Shown here: piece after piece, positions 49,668 through 60,800 of the stretch
How positions within the stretch are numbered: position 1 is the first letter of the stretch
Layout: the number at the start of each line of letters is the position of its first letter
Assembly: GCA_020073495.1 (NCBI GenBank)
Contig: JAIQFD010000002.1
Coordinates: 620,001 to 684,000 of the forward strand
Direction: 5' to 3'
DNA from: Terriglobia bacterium
GTDB taxonomy: Bacteria > Acidobacteriota > Terriglobia > Terriglobales > Acidobacteriaceae
Length of the DNA stretch: 64,000 bases
Made by a program: the position numbers and the translations under genes
The notes under the pieces: model-generated
The model's database searches: none
Told to the model about the DNA's origin: nothing
Seen by the model: only the letters and a program-made list of their open reading frames with translations

Positions 49668-51544
49668 GCGCTGCCTCCACGCTCAGCCGTACCGCTGGTC
49701 GAGCGCCTTATGAAAGGTCTTATGAATCCGTCAATGAAGACATCTAAGACCCCATTATCGTAGTTCCGCTTTGGGACGGGCCGCACGGACATCATCGAGG
49801 ATAATTTTCGACGGTTCCAATTCGGTACTGTTGAGTTCTTCAACAGGTCGCGTGATGACGTTTTGCCCGGATTGCCAGCTCGTTCCCGGGAATCCTCGGC
49901 GGTGTCTTGCCAAGCTGTCTCTGTAGCTGCTGGAATGAAACTCATCGCTCGTTCGGCCAGGGCGGTGATCGTCAAGCTCGGATTGACTCCAAGATTCGCG
50001 GCCACCACCGATCCATCGCACAGGTACATATTCGTGTAGCCGTAGACCCGGTGACGATGATCGACCACTCCGGTGTGGCGCGAATCGCCGATCACGCACC
50101 CTCCAATACAGTGCGCGGTGCCGGGTACATTGAACAGGATCTCCGGCAACATGCTCATCGCGGTCCCGCCCGTGAGACGTGCAAAATGTCCGGCGAACTG
50201 GTTTGCCTGCGGGATAAACGTGGGCACCTTGTCGCCACGGCTGACGAGAGACTTCGTGAAGGGCCAGAACCACGGGCGTCCCCAGCGCATATCGATGTGG
50301 CCCTCCAGCGCCTGCATGCAGAGCAGGATGATGCTCTCGCGCGCCCAGCCCCAGGGTTGAAACAACCGCAGCGTTTTGAACGGATGCCGCAGCAACGCCG
50401 CGGCGACATTCTGGATCCAGAGCGCGATCCGGACGGGGCCGGGACGGCCGTCGGTGAGGATGGTGGCCAGCAGGCTCATCGCATCCGAGCCGCTGGGATA
50501 TCGCACGGCTTCGATGTGCGTGTGCTGGTCGATGTAGAGGCCGGACCCGATCGCGACCCCTTGCGAGAGGTCCTGGCGAGACCGCGGGATCCGCACGCCG
50601 ATCAGCGATTCGGAATTCGTCCGCACGCGCCGGCCCAACTGATCGCTGATCGCCGGCAAGGAGCCCGTTTCCTTCAGATGGAACAACAGTTCCATGGTGC
50701 CGAGCGACGATGCGGAAAACACGACGCCGCGGCAGTTGAAGCGTCTCCGGTTTCGGCGTATCCAAGCCGTCGAGCAGACGGTATGCACCTCGTACCCATC
50801 GCGACCGTCCGCGACACCGTTCCGCGCGCACACGTCGACCACCCGGGTCTCCGGGTACACCCGCGCGCCATGCTTTTCGGCGAGGTACAGATAATTGAGG
50901 TCCAGGCTGTTCTTGGCGCCGTGGCGACAGCCCATCATGCAGCCGCCGCAGGCGATGCACGTCGTTCGCTCCCTCCCTTCTCCTCCGAAGAACGGGTCCG
51001 GCACGGTCTTGCCGCCGGAGTCTCCCTCGGCCGGCTGGAAGATGGACACGCTCGTGCGATAGAAGGTGTGGCCGAGGTTGAGCGATCCTGCGGCTTGTTT
51101 CAGCAGATCGTCGGCGGGGCCGAGGATCGAATTGGGCACGACGCCGAGCATCCGGGAAGCCGAGTCGTAATGCCGCGGCATCTCCGCCTTCCAATCCGAA
51201 AGCCCCGCCCACGAGCCCATGTCCCAGATCGTGTCCGGCGGCCGCAGCAGAGTGCAGGCAAAGGTGATGGAGCCGCCGCCGACCGCGCAACCGTGCAGGA
51301 TCGTTACGTGCTTGAAGAAACGCATGTTGAAGAAGCCGCGCAGCCCCAGTTTCGGGCGCCAGAACCAACGATGGATGGCCCAGCTGGTGCGGGGAAAATC
51401 GTCCGCCTCCCAGCGCCGCCCCATTTCCATGACCGCGACTCGATATCCCTTTTCCGTGAGACGGTGCGCAGCCACGCTGCCGCCGAAGCCGGACCCAATG
51501 ACGATGAAGTCGAAATCGAATTCGTCACGATGAGGAGCCGTCAT
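49664..51544 (-). CDS. GMC-family FAD oxidoreductase (cholesterol-oxidase-like)
   Basis: A 626-residue flavoprotein. The FAD motif FIVIGSGFGGSVAAHRLTE is at about residue 12. A Cys-rich insertion CIACGGCMMGC near residue 203 resembles the ferredoxin-like segment of this GMC group, and the substrate-binding C-terminal motif HCIGGCVIGDSRHTGVVD...CDGSVVAANLGVNPSLT is near 480-550. Cholesterol oxidase, alcohol or sterol-type dehydrogenases share this form. The start at ATG 51544 is chosen from the FAD-fold start. It precedes the WS/DGAT gene with a 4-nt overlap; a role in making alcohols or ketones for esters is conjecture. Confidence 0.85.
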   Translation of the reverse strand: MTAPHRDEFDFDFIVIGSGFGGSVAAHRLTEKGYRVAVMEMGRRWEADDFPRTSWAIHRWFWRPKLGLRGFFNMRFFKHVTILHGCAVGGGSITFACTLLRPPDTIWDMGSWAGLSDWKAEMPRHYDSASRMLGVVPNSILGPADDLLKQAAGSLNLGHTFYRTSVSIFQPAEGDSGGKTVPDPFFGGEGRERTTCIACGGCMMGCRHGAKNSLDLNYLYLAEKHGARVYPETRVVDVCARNGVADGRDGYEVHTVCSTAWIRRNRRRFNCRGVVFSASSLGTMELLFHLKETGSLPAISDQLGRRVRTNSESLIGVRIPRSRQDLSQGVAIGSGLYIDQHTHIEAVRYPSGSDAMSLLATILTDGRPGPVRIALWIQNVAAALLRHPFKTLRLFQPWGWARESIILLCMQALEGHIDMRWGRPWFWPFTKSLVSRGDKVPTFIPQANQFAGHFARLTGGTAMSMLPEILFNVPGTAHCIGGCVIGDSRHTGVVDHRHRVYGYTNMYLCDGSVVAANLGVNPSLTITALAERAMSFIPAATETAWQDTAEDSRERAGNPGKTSSRDLLKNSTVPNWNRRKLSSMMSVRPVPKRNYDNGVLDVFIDGFIRPFIRRSTSGTAERGGSA

Positions 51545-51642
51545 GACCCGGCTCCGGGTCGTGCCCGTTCCGCTTGGCGGCGTCCTAGACATCCTGGCGA
51601 AGGCGCGGTATCGTCCGTCGCTGGGACGAGGATCTCCTGCCA

Positions 51643-52095
51643 ATGCGAAAGCTCACCGAAGTCGAAGAGGCAACGGCGTTGATGAACGAGGCCGTGGAGT
51701 GGTCTGTGATGAGATGGCTGAAGGAAAAGAAACGGGTGCGCAAGATAGCGGACCGCGCCAACGATGCTCTCGACCAATCGATGGAGCAGACGAAAGCCCG
51801 CTGGAGTCAGGATCTGCTGGCTGCCTACGCTGAATTGGCCGGACCGGAAATTGCGAAGGACGCACGGACCGCCGATGGCGGATTGCGGGCCTTTGCCAAG
51901 GAGATGAAACGCGCCGCCGAAGACGCCTATCGCGCCAGGATGGACGCCGAGGACACGTTTGACGAAGCCGAGAGCCAATTAAGCACCCGTTTGGCCCGAG
52001 AGGGATGTCGAAAAGCCATTCACTCCTGGGATCTGCACGAGAAGGCCATCCGAAAAGCCGAAACCGCGATCGGCTCACGTCAATTCGCCAGCTAA
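51643..52095 (+). CDS. Uncharacterised helical protein
   Basis: A 150-residue protein, predicted highly helical and charged (KKRVRKIADRANDALDQ, KEMKRAAEDAYRARMDAEDTFDEAE). No known motif is recognised. There is a possible coiled coil over residues about 85-120. It lies divergently from the GMC gene (98 bp) and converges with a 76-residue gene. The charge pattern could suit a granule-surface or DNA-associated protein but nothing supports a function. Confidence 0.55.
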   Translation: MRKLTEVEEATALMNEAVEWSVMRWLKEKKRVRKIADRANDALDQSMEQTKARWSQDLLAAYAELAGPEIAKDARTADGGLRAFAKEMKRAAEDAYRARMDAEDTFDEAESQLSTRLAREGCRKAIHSWDLHEKAIRKAETAIGSRQFAS

Positions 52096-52100
52096 TCCGG

Positions 52101-52331
52101 TCACGTCCAGGATTCAGCCATCAACTCTTGCCACCAGAACGTGTGGGCATGCATGGCGGCATCGTACGCGCTGACACCCGCATCGTAATCTCTGCGAAAG
52201 TCGTATGCCCAATTCTTCCGCCAGGCGTCCATCTCCATGTGCATGGACGCAAGGGTCGCCCGCACCTCGTTGAGCCAGGTGGTGTAGTCGGGTCTGAACT
52301 CTAGGACCGGAATCTGTCTTACAGCCGCCAT
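52101..52331 (-). CDS. Small uncharacterised protein
   Basis: A 76-residue protein with several tryptophans (TTWLNEV, MDAWRKNWAYD, HTFWWQELMAES) and an acidic-aromatic character. No family recognised. Its stop lies 5 nt from the convergent gene's stop, and it is downstream of another minus-strand gene. Confidence 0.5.
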   Translation of the reverse strand: MAAVRQIPVLEFRPDYTTWLNEVRATLASMHMEMDAWRKNWAYDFRRDYDAGVSAYDAAMHAHTFWWQELMAESWT

Positions 52332-52366
52332 TCTGGCCTCTCATCAATCTTGAAAGTAACTCATTG

Positions 52367-52741
52367 TCATGCCGCGACTAGGTCTCCGCTTTTCGCAGCC
52401 GCACGGCCACGCCGTGAAGTGGTCGAGGGTGGTATTTCTGCACTCGCGGCCTGGGGCGGCTTCAGTTTGTATGCGCCGGCGGTTCGTTCCTCAAACAGGA
52501 GTCGGCGCAAAGAACGAAGATCATTGAGGATCCGAACGCCTTTGTTCACGTGGCCCTCAAGCTTTTCCAGGTTGTACGACGCTACGCGCAAGGCATCGAG
52601 ACGGCGCGAACCCTTGGCACTCTCTCGTTCTACATCTAGCTCGATTTCGTGCTTCGCTTCCGCGACACACTCGGACAAGACTCGTAAGAATTCGTGGGCG
52701 CTCTCGATGCCGTCGAAGGGGGTTCCGGAATGCTGGTCCAT
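52367..52741 (-). CDS. Small uncharacterised protein
   Basis: A 124-residue protein: helical first 90 residues (SAHEFLRVLSECVAEAKHEIELD, LRVASYNLEKLEGHV), then a Lys/Arg/Ala-rich tail (KLKPPQAASAEIPPSTTSRR). The start ATG at 52741 is chosen over an upstream frame-start. It may be transcribed together with the 76-residue gene 36 nt downstream. No function seen. Confidence 0.5.
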   Translation of the reverse strand: MDQHSGTPFDGIESAHEFLRVLSECVAEAKHEIELDVERESAKGSRRLDALRVASYNLEKLEGHVNKGVRILNDLRSLRRLLFEERTAGAYKLKPPQAASAEIPPSTTSRRGRAAAKSGDLVAA

Positions 52742-52909
52742 GCGGATTCTCCACTTCAAGGTTCGAATGGTTGACGCATCGATAGACGGCGGCGGGCTAC
52801 CTCGCGCTAGAGATTCTCATGTAGTGCGATGTGCGTCTGTGATGTGGGGCACGAAGTCCGGTGATGCGGCGGTGACGCTGTATTCCGCTCCGGCCACATT
52901 GCCATGCGC

Positions 52910-52927
52910 CTGTGACGCGCCTCACAG
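52910..52927. promoter_or_regulatory. CRP-family palindrome
   Basis: CTGTGA-CGCGCC-TCACAG: the perfect TGTGA-N6-TCACA arrangement of CRP/FNR-type sites. It is centred at 52918.5; the CATAAT box at 52948-52953 predicts a start at about 52960, putting the site at -41.5 (class II activation). Confidence 0.65.
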
Positions 52928-52947
52928 ACCAGTGCGTCAGGCGGAAA

Positions 52948-52953
52948 CATAAT
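52948..52953 (+). promoter_or_regulatory. -10 box of the acyl-CoA dehydrogenase-PKS operon
   Basis: CATAAT, no -35; consistent with a CRP-type activator-dependent promoter. Confidence 0.45.
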
Positions 52954-53063
52954 CGTTATCCGCCAGCCGGGCATGATCCGACTCGGCTGCCGAGTCGCCA
53001 CTCCCGACCGCAATCGCCCGAGTACCTGAGGAGTCCCAGACTTGGGTGCGGAGGCAGCCCCAT

Positions 53064-54818
53064 ATGGACGACAGCGCAGCAGCCGTCAGCGCTCTCCCCG
53101 TCTCCAGTGATCCCATCGCGGAGTCGGCAGCTAAGCCGAGCGCCGGTCTCGACGACAAAAGTCTTGAACTCAGCTTGAAATCGCTACGGGACTTCGCCAA
53201 GGACCGTCTGCCGGACGAAAAGCTACTGGAACTTGACGCGCGGGACGAGTGTCCGCTCGACATTGTCCGCAGCATGTGCGGCGCGGAACTGGGCATTCAG
53301 CTCCTCTTTATTCGTGAAGAGTTCGGCGGCATGGGTGGGGGCGCGTTCGATGTGTATCGCGTGTGCGAAGAGATGGCCCGGATCGACCTGGGCATCGCGA
53401 CGGCCGTGTTGGCGACATTCCTGGGCAGCGAGCCGATCAGCGTCGGCGGCACCGCCGAGCAAAAGAAATACTGGATGACTCGCATCGCCGACGAGGGGTT
53501 GCTCTTCGCCTATGCCGCGACCGAACCGGAAGCCGGAAGCGATCTGGCGGCGCTCCGCACCACCGCGGAGCCAGTCACGAAGGACGGTCGGGTCATCGGC
53601 TACAAGATCAACGGCAGCAAACAATGGATCAGCAACGGTGGCATCGCGGATGCGTACAGCGTACTGGCGACGGCGCCCGGGGGGCCCAGCTGGTTCATCG
53701 TTGAAAAGGGCGCGCCAGGGCTGAGCCACGACAAGCCCGAGAATAAGCATGGGATCCGCACCAGCAACACCGCCGCCCTGTCCTTTGACGACGTCGATGT
53801 GGATGTCGACCGCCTCGTCGGCGGTGTGGAAGGCCTGGGGCTGATCCAGGCACAGGCGGTGTTCGGATACACGCGCTTGATGGTGGCGGCGTTTGGGCTC
53901 GGCGCCGGCTGGGCCGCGCTCGATCGAGCAATCCCTTACGCGGCGGAACGTATCCAGGCGGGGTCGCCGCTCTCGGAAAAGCAGGGATACACCCACAAGC
54001 TGATCGTGCCGCATGTGGCCCGCCTGGAGGCCAGTCGTGCCTACATCGAAGAATCGGCGGAGCGCATCGACTCCGGCGAAGGAAGCTTGAACACCGAAGG
54101 GTCGATCGCCAAGTACATGGCGTCCGAAGCCGGGAATCTGGCTGCCGACGCGGCCATCCAGGCGCTCGGCGGCTACGGCTACACGCACGAATACAAGGTG
54201 GAGAAGATCAAGCGCGACGTCCGCATCACCACGATCTACGAAGGCACTTCGGAGATCATGGAGATGACCATCAGCCGCGACCGCTGGCAGCTCCACCTGA
54301 AGACGCGCGGGCAGCATTATCACGACGAGGCGCGCCGGCTGGAAGCTCTGCACGCCCGCTATCCGGCTGCTGGTGCTGATGTCGCGGGGCTGGCTTTCCA
54401 TGCCCTGGCCGAAGTGATGGAAAAGGCCCGCCTGGCTCGCCTGACACGGTATCAACACATCCTTTTGCGCCTGGGCGAGCTGATTGCTTTCGCGGAGTGC
54501 GCCGGCAGTCTCGTTCGCCGCGTCGGTCTTGCCTCGGAGAACCGGCTGAACGAAAAAGCCAACCGGCGCTTCGACGTCACGGCGCTAGCCGCCCTGAGCC
54601 GCACCTTCGCCCGCGAGGCGGCGCTGAAAGTAGCGGAAGACGGCTTGCGCTGGATCACTGGGGCCGCCGCGATCAGCGATCCCGAGATGGCAGCATTCGA
54701 AGCGGCCTTGGGACTGGCCAAGATCCATCGTGCGCAGGCAGGGCTGATCGCGGACATGGATCTGATCGCCGACGTCTTGTTCGATCGCAACACCACGCGC
54801 GCAGGACAGTCCGGATAG
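53064..54818 (+). CDS. Acyl-CoA dehydrogenase
   Basis: A 584-residue FAD enzyme, longer than ordinary short/medium-chain ACADs and near the VLCAD size. [26 protein letters not shown] starts the fold (about residue 85); [15 protein letters not shown] near 155 and [15 protein letters not shown] near 190 are classical. [20 protein letters not shown] and IYEGTSEI near 395 supply the catalytic Glu region. The C-terminal extension of about 170 residues is helical. A GGAGG ribosome site precedes ATG 53064. It heads an operon with the synthase and could desaturate or degrade its acyl product; its substrate is inferred only. Confidence 0.9.
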   Translation: MDDSAAAVSALPVSSDPIAESAAKPSAGLDDKSLELSLKSLRDFAKDRLPDEKLLELDARDECPLDIVRSMCGAELGIQLLFIREEFGGMGGGAFDVYRVCEEMARIDLGIATAVLATFLGSEPISVGGTAEQKKYWMTRIADEGLLFAYAATEPEAGSDLAALRTTAEPVTKDGRVIGYKINGSKQWISNGGIADAYSVLATAPGGPSWFIVEKGAPGLSHDKPENKHGIRTSNTAALSFDDVDVDVDRLVGGVEGLGLIQAQAVFGYTRLMVAAFGLGAGWAALDRAIPYAAERIQAGSPLSEKQGYTHKLIVPHVARLEASRAYIEESAERIDSGEGSLNTEGSIAKYMASEAGNLAADAAIQALGGYGYTHEYKVEKIKRDVRITTIYEGTSEIMEMTISRDRWQLHLKTRGQHYHDEARRLEALHARYPAAGADVAGLAFHALAEVMEKARLARLTRYQHILLRLGELIAFAECAGSLVRRVGLASENRLNEKANRRFDVTALAALSRTFAREAALKVAEDGLRWITGAAAISDPEMAAFEAALGLAKIHRAQAGLIADMDLIADVLFDRNTTRAGQSG

Positions 54819-54867
54819 CCGAAGGCCGCATGAGCGTCGCGAACTATAGATAGAGATAAGGAGCGTC

Positions 54868-57800
54868 ATGGAAAAGACCGCTGGACGAGCGACGGCGATC
54901 GTCGGCGTGGGAGCCGTCCTACCCGATGCCCCCAACGCAGCGGCATTCTGGGAGAACGTGAAAAAGGGACGCGACAGCATCAGCGAAGTCACGCCCGACC
55001 GCTGGGACCCGGCGCTTTTCTACGATCCCGACCGCACCGCTCCCGACATGACTTACTCGAAGATCGGTGGCTGGGTGCGCGAGAGCGCATGGGATCCCGT
55101 GAAGTGGCACCTGCCCATCCCGCCGCGCGTCGCGATTGCGATGGACCAGACGCAGAAATGGGCAATCGCTGCCACCCGCGAAGCCCTGGAAGACTACGGG
55201 TATCCCAAGCGGACGCTGGACCCCGATCGCACCGCGGTGATCCTGGGCAACGCGATGGCCGGAGAACAGCAGTTCCTCACCGTCTTGCGCGCGTATTTTC
55301 CCGAGTACGCGCGCGAACTGGCGGAGACGGCTGGATTTGCCGCTTTGCCCGAGGCGCTTCGCCGCGAGATCACGCGCGAATTGCAGCAGCGGATCGGCAA
55401 GCATTTTCCCGAGATCACGGAAGATACGATGCCGGGCGAACTGGCCAACTGCATCGCCGGCCGCATCGCCAACCTCTACAACTTTCATGGCCCGAACTAC
55501 GTTGTGGATGCCGCGTGCGCGTCGGCGATGGCGGCGATCAGCGCGGCGGTCGACGGGCTGGCGGAGAACGATTTCGACCTGGTGGTCACCGGCGGCATTG
55601 ACCACAACATGGGCGCATCGACATTCATCAAGTTCAGCAAGATCGGCGCGCTTTCGGCGACCGGCACTCGGCCCTACGCGGACGGAGCCGATGGCTTCGT
55701 CATGGGAGAAGGCGGTGTCATCCTCTTGCTGAAGCGTCTGGCTGACGCCGAACGGGACGGCGACAAGATCTATGCGGTGCTGCGCGGCATCGGCGGCTCG
55801 AGCGACGGCAAGGGCAAGGGGATCACCGCTCCCAATCCCATCGGCCAGAGGTTGGCGATCCAGCGAGCCTGGCAAAATGCCGGGCTGTCGCCCGCCACCG
55901 CCACGTTGTTCGAAGGCCACGGCACTTCCACCAAGGTCGGCGACGTGGTCGAAGTCGAATGCCTGGCGGAGGTGCTCAGCAGCTTTCATCTGCCGGCGAG
56001 ATCGGTGGCCCTGGGCTCGGTGAAATCGAATATCGGCCATCTCAAAGGCGCCGCCGGGGCGGCTGGACTTCTGAAGACCGCGCTGGCACTGCGCGACAAA
56101 GTGCTTCCGCCGAGCCTGCACTGCGAGCACCCCAATCCCGACATCGACTTCGCCCACACTCCGTTGTTCGTCAACTCCGAGCTGAAACCGTGGACCGCTC
56201 CAGCCGACAGTCCGAGGCGCGCCGGAGTGAGCGCCTTTGGTTTCGGCGGGACGAACTTCCATCTCGTCCTGGAAGAACACATTCCTCAGAAGCTGACCGG
56301 CAACCACAAGCGCTCGGTGACGGTCAGTGCGATCCCGCCCACTCTGGCGAAGGACGCAACTATGAATGTCAAAGAGCTTTCCTGCAGTTCTCAGGTTGGA
56401 TCCTCGTTCAAAGCGCCGTTGCGCGGTGCGCTGGTGATCGGCGCCGCCACCGAGGCCGCATTGGCCGAGCGTCTGCGCGCCGTGCAAAAGAACGCTGAGG
56501 CCGGCCGGGCCCCTGCACCGACGATTCCCGCGGAATCGGATCTGCGTGCGCCCGAACGCGTGGCCATTGACTATGCCGACGCGCCTGAATTGGCGGACAA
56601 GTCTGCCCGGGCGCTCAAGGCGCTCCAGGCCAATCACGGAGGAACCTGGAAGGCTCTGCGCGCCAAAGGCATCTTCCGCGGTCGTGGTGCTGCGCCCAAA
56701 GTCGCGTTCCTGTACACGGGTCAAGGGTCGCAGTACGTGAACATGCTTCGGCCGCTCCGCGACACCGAACCGATCGTCGCTCAGACCTTTGCCGAAGCGG
56801 ATCGCGCGTTGGCTTCTTTGCTCGGCAAGCCGCTCAGTGAGTACATCTTTGTCGACGAAACCGACGGCGCGGTCGCCCGGGCTGAACAGGATCTGCGCCA
56901 AACCGCCATCACCCAGCCCGCCGTGTTAGCCACCGACATTGCGTTGACTCGGCTCCTGGCGGCTTACGGCATCACCCCAGACTTAACCATGGGCCACAGC
57001 CTCGGAGAGTACGGAGCCCTGGTCGCTGCCGGCGCCCTCCCGTTCTCCGACGCGCTGGAAGCGGTCAGCGCGCGGGGCCGCGAAATGACACGGGTATCGG
57101 TAGCGGACAACGGCCGCATGGCCGCCGTCTTTGCTCCGCTCGAACAGATCGAGCGGATCTTGAAGTCCGTCGAAGGCTATGTGGTGATCGCGAACATCAA
57201 CAGTGAGAACCAGGCAGTCATCGGGGGCGCGAGCAAAGCGGTCGAGCAGGCAATCGACGTTTTCCAGAAAGCGGGATGCCACGTGATCGCGTTGCCGGTC
57301 AGCCATGCCTTCCACACCTCGATCGTCGCGCCGGCCAGCGAGCCGCTGCGCGAGGTGCTGACGCGGCTGCGGATGCAATCGGCACGCGTCCCGGTCATCG
57401 CGAACGTGACCGGCGAGTTTTATCCGATGGGCGCTGACGTCGTACCGCAGATGCTCGACATCTTGGCGCGGCAGGTGGCCTCTCCCGTGCAATTCGTCAA
57501 GGGCCTGCGCACGCTGTACGAAGCCGGTGCGCGCATCTTCGTCGAAACCGGGCCGAAAAGAGCATTGCAGGGATTCGTGGATGATGTGCTCGGCGAGCGC
57601 GACGACGTGATGTCGCTCTTCACCAATCATCCAAAACGCGACCTCGAATCCTTCAATCAGGCGCTGTGCGGCTTGTATGCGGCCGGGCTGGGCCACGGAC
57701 AAGCGACAACCGCGCACGAACTCTCCACTAAGCCCGTGAAGTCAGTGTTCGCTGTCGGATCGCCGACGTATGTCCCAAAAGCCGCTTCCATCCCACGTTC

Positions 57801-60800
57801 TCAGGACGATATCCCGACCGGTTCGCCGGTGGTGATCACGGGCGCGTCGTTGGGACTGCCTGGCACCGAGCGCATCTTCGACGACTCGAATGTCAGCCGC
57901 ATCCTGCGCGGTGATCAATTCATCGATGTGATCCCGACCCGCTTTCGCCGGGCCATGCTCGACAAACACATCACGCGGCTGGTCAAGAGCGACAACGGTG
58001 GACCGACGTTCGAGTCCATCGGCGACCTGGCGGACGTGATCAAGCTGGCCGGCCGTGGCGGCGCATTCGACGTGGAAGAAGAATTCGGTGTCCCCGCCGA
58101 TCGCGTGGCTGCCCTCGACCGGGCCACCCAATTAGCGATCGCGGCCGGCATCGACGCGTTGCGCGACGCCGGCATCCCTCTGGTCATGCGGTACAAGACG
58201 ACCAGCAAAGGCACGCTGCTGCCGGATCGGTGGATGCTGCCGGAGTCCTTGCGCGACGACACGGGCGTGATCTTCGCCTCCGCCTTCCCTGGCTACGACG
58301 CTTTCGCCCAGGACTTTTCGCGGTACTACGCCGACCTCGCGCGCCACCAGCAGATCGCAACGCTGGAGAGCCTCCGCTCACGAGCGGCGGAGATCAATGG
58401 TCATTCGACCCTGGGTCAGGAGATCGAGCGCCGCATCAACGAACTACGCGCGGCCATCGAGAAGGACCCGTACGTCTTCGATCGGCGGTTCCTGTTCCGG
58501 ATCCTCTCCATGGGACATTCACAATTTGCCGAGTTCATCGGTGCGCGCGGTCCCAACACCAACGTCAATGCCGCCTGCGCGAGCACCACGCAAGCGCTCG
58601 CCGTGGCGGAGGACTGGATCCGCACCGGGCGGTGCCGCCGGGTCATCGTGGTCTCGGCCGACGACGTCACTTCCGACAATCTCATAGAGTGGATCGGCGC
58701 CGGTTTTCTGGCCAGCGGAGCGGCAGCGACCGATGAGGTCGTGGAACAGGCTGCCATTCCCTTCGATCGCCGCCGGCACGGCATGATCATCGGCATGGGC
58801 GCCGCGGCCCTGGTGGTCGAGAGCGCAGAGGCCGTGCACGAACGCGGCATCCGTCCCATCTGCGAGGTGCTGAGCGCGGTGATCGCCAACAGCGCCTTCC
58901 ACGGCACGCGCCTCGATGTACAGCACATCGGCGACGTGATGGAGGGCCTCGTCTCCCAGGCGGAGTCGCGCCGCGGCATAAAACGCGGAGAGATCGCGTC
59001 ACAGATGGTGTTCGTCTCTCACGAGACCTACACACCGGCACGCGGCGGCAGCGCCGCGGCGGAGATCCACGCCCTGCGCCGCGTCTTCGGCGAGAACGCG
59101 GATCGCATCGTGATCGCCAACACCAAGGGCTTCACCGGCCACCCGATGGGAACGGGTATCGAAGACGTTGTCGCGGTGAAAGCGCTGGAGACCGGCGTGG
59201 TGCCGCCAGTGGCCAACTTCAAGGAAGTCGACCCCGAGTTGGGCGCCCTGAACCTGTCAAAGGGCGGCATTTATCCGGTCGAATACGCTTTGCGTCTGGC
59301 CGCCGGGTTCGGCTCGCAGGTCTGCATGGCGCTGTTGCGTTGGGTGACCAGCAAAGACGGCCTCCGCCCCAGCCCGAACGCTCTGGGATATTCATCTCGT
59401 GTTGACGATAAACATGCATGGGAAACCTGGCTCAGCAAGATCGCCGGCTTCCCGAACGTAGAGCTCGAAGTGGTCCACCGCACCCTGCGCGTGCGCGATC
59501 AGCGGCAGGCAGCCCGGGTCGAAGAAGTTGTTCCGGCGGTCCGAAAGATTCCATCGCCCGCACCTACGGTGCAGGTACCGCCGCCCCCGCCAGCCCCGCA
59601 GTCCAAACCCGCCGCACCGCCGCCAACCGTCGCGGTCGCCGAACCAAAGGCGCCACCTCAAGTCGCCGCACCGGTTGCACCTGCCCCATCAAAACCCGCT
59701 CCGACCGGAGATTCAGTGAAACAGCGGATCCTGGCGATCGTGGCCGAAAAAACCGGCTACCCGGTCGACATGCTCGACCTTGATCTGGACCTCGAGGCGG
59801 ATCTGGGTGTCGATACCGTCAAGCAGGCGGAAGTGTTCGCCAGCGTCCGCGAAGCTTACGGCATCGCGCGCGACGACAAACTGAAGTTGCGCGACTTCCC
59901 TACCCTCGCGCACGTGATCGGGTTCGTGCACGAGCGCCGCCCGGAGCTGCGCAGCGAAGCGTCGTCTCCCGCGACGGGATCAATCGCACCAGAAACACCC
60001 AAGCAGGAGATCAAGGTCGTCGCTCCGGCGCCCCCGATTCCACCGGCAGAAGACGGCGCCGAGGATGCCGTGAAGGAGCGCGTGCTGGCCCTGGTCGTCG
60101 AGAAGACCGGATATCCGCAGGACATGCTGGACCTGGACCTGGACCTGGAAGCAGACCTCGGCATCGACACCGTCAAGCAGGCGGAGTTGTTCGCGGCGAT
60201 CCGCGAGATCTACAACATCCCTCGCGATGAGAGCCGCAAGCTGCGCGATTATCCGACGTTGGCGCACGTGATCCGGTTCGTTCACGAGAAGCGGCCGGAC
60301 CTCGCCGCTGCGGCTCCGGCGAGAATCGAGCCGATCGATTCTCGCGCGATTCCCGTGCCTGCTCCGGTTCCGATCGCAGGCGAACCTGCCAGCGATGACG
60401 CCATCAAGGAAAAGGTCCTTGAGATCGTTGCCGAGAAGACCGGTTACCCCAAGGACATGCTGGACCTGGACCTCGATCTGGAAGCAGACCTCGGCATTGA
60501 TACCGTGAAACAGGCGGAGATGTTCGCGGCCGTGCGCGCGGCATACGACATCCCACGCGATGAACATCTCAAGCTGCGCGACTTCCCAACCCTGGCTCAC
60601 GTGATCCAATTCGCGCAACAGAGACGGTCGGGGCAGAAACCAGCGCCCCCGCCCCCCGCTTCCGAGTTGCGGGGGATCCTTGAACCGGCTGCGGAAAGTC
60701 CGGTAGCTGCGCCGGTCGCAGCGCCTATGCCGACTTCGGTCGCGCGGCCAGCGCCCGCATCGTTCGACGCCGCAAACCGTATTCCGCGCCGCGTGCCCGC

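Noticed and set aside
59713-60620. Repeated DNA of the three ACP domains as a possible CRISPR or tandem repeat
   Set aside because: The repeats are about 340 bp, in frame, and encode ACP folds; they are protein domain duplications.
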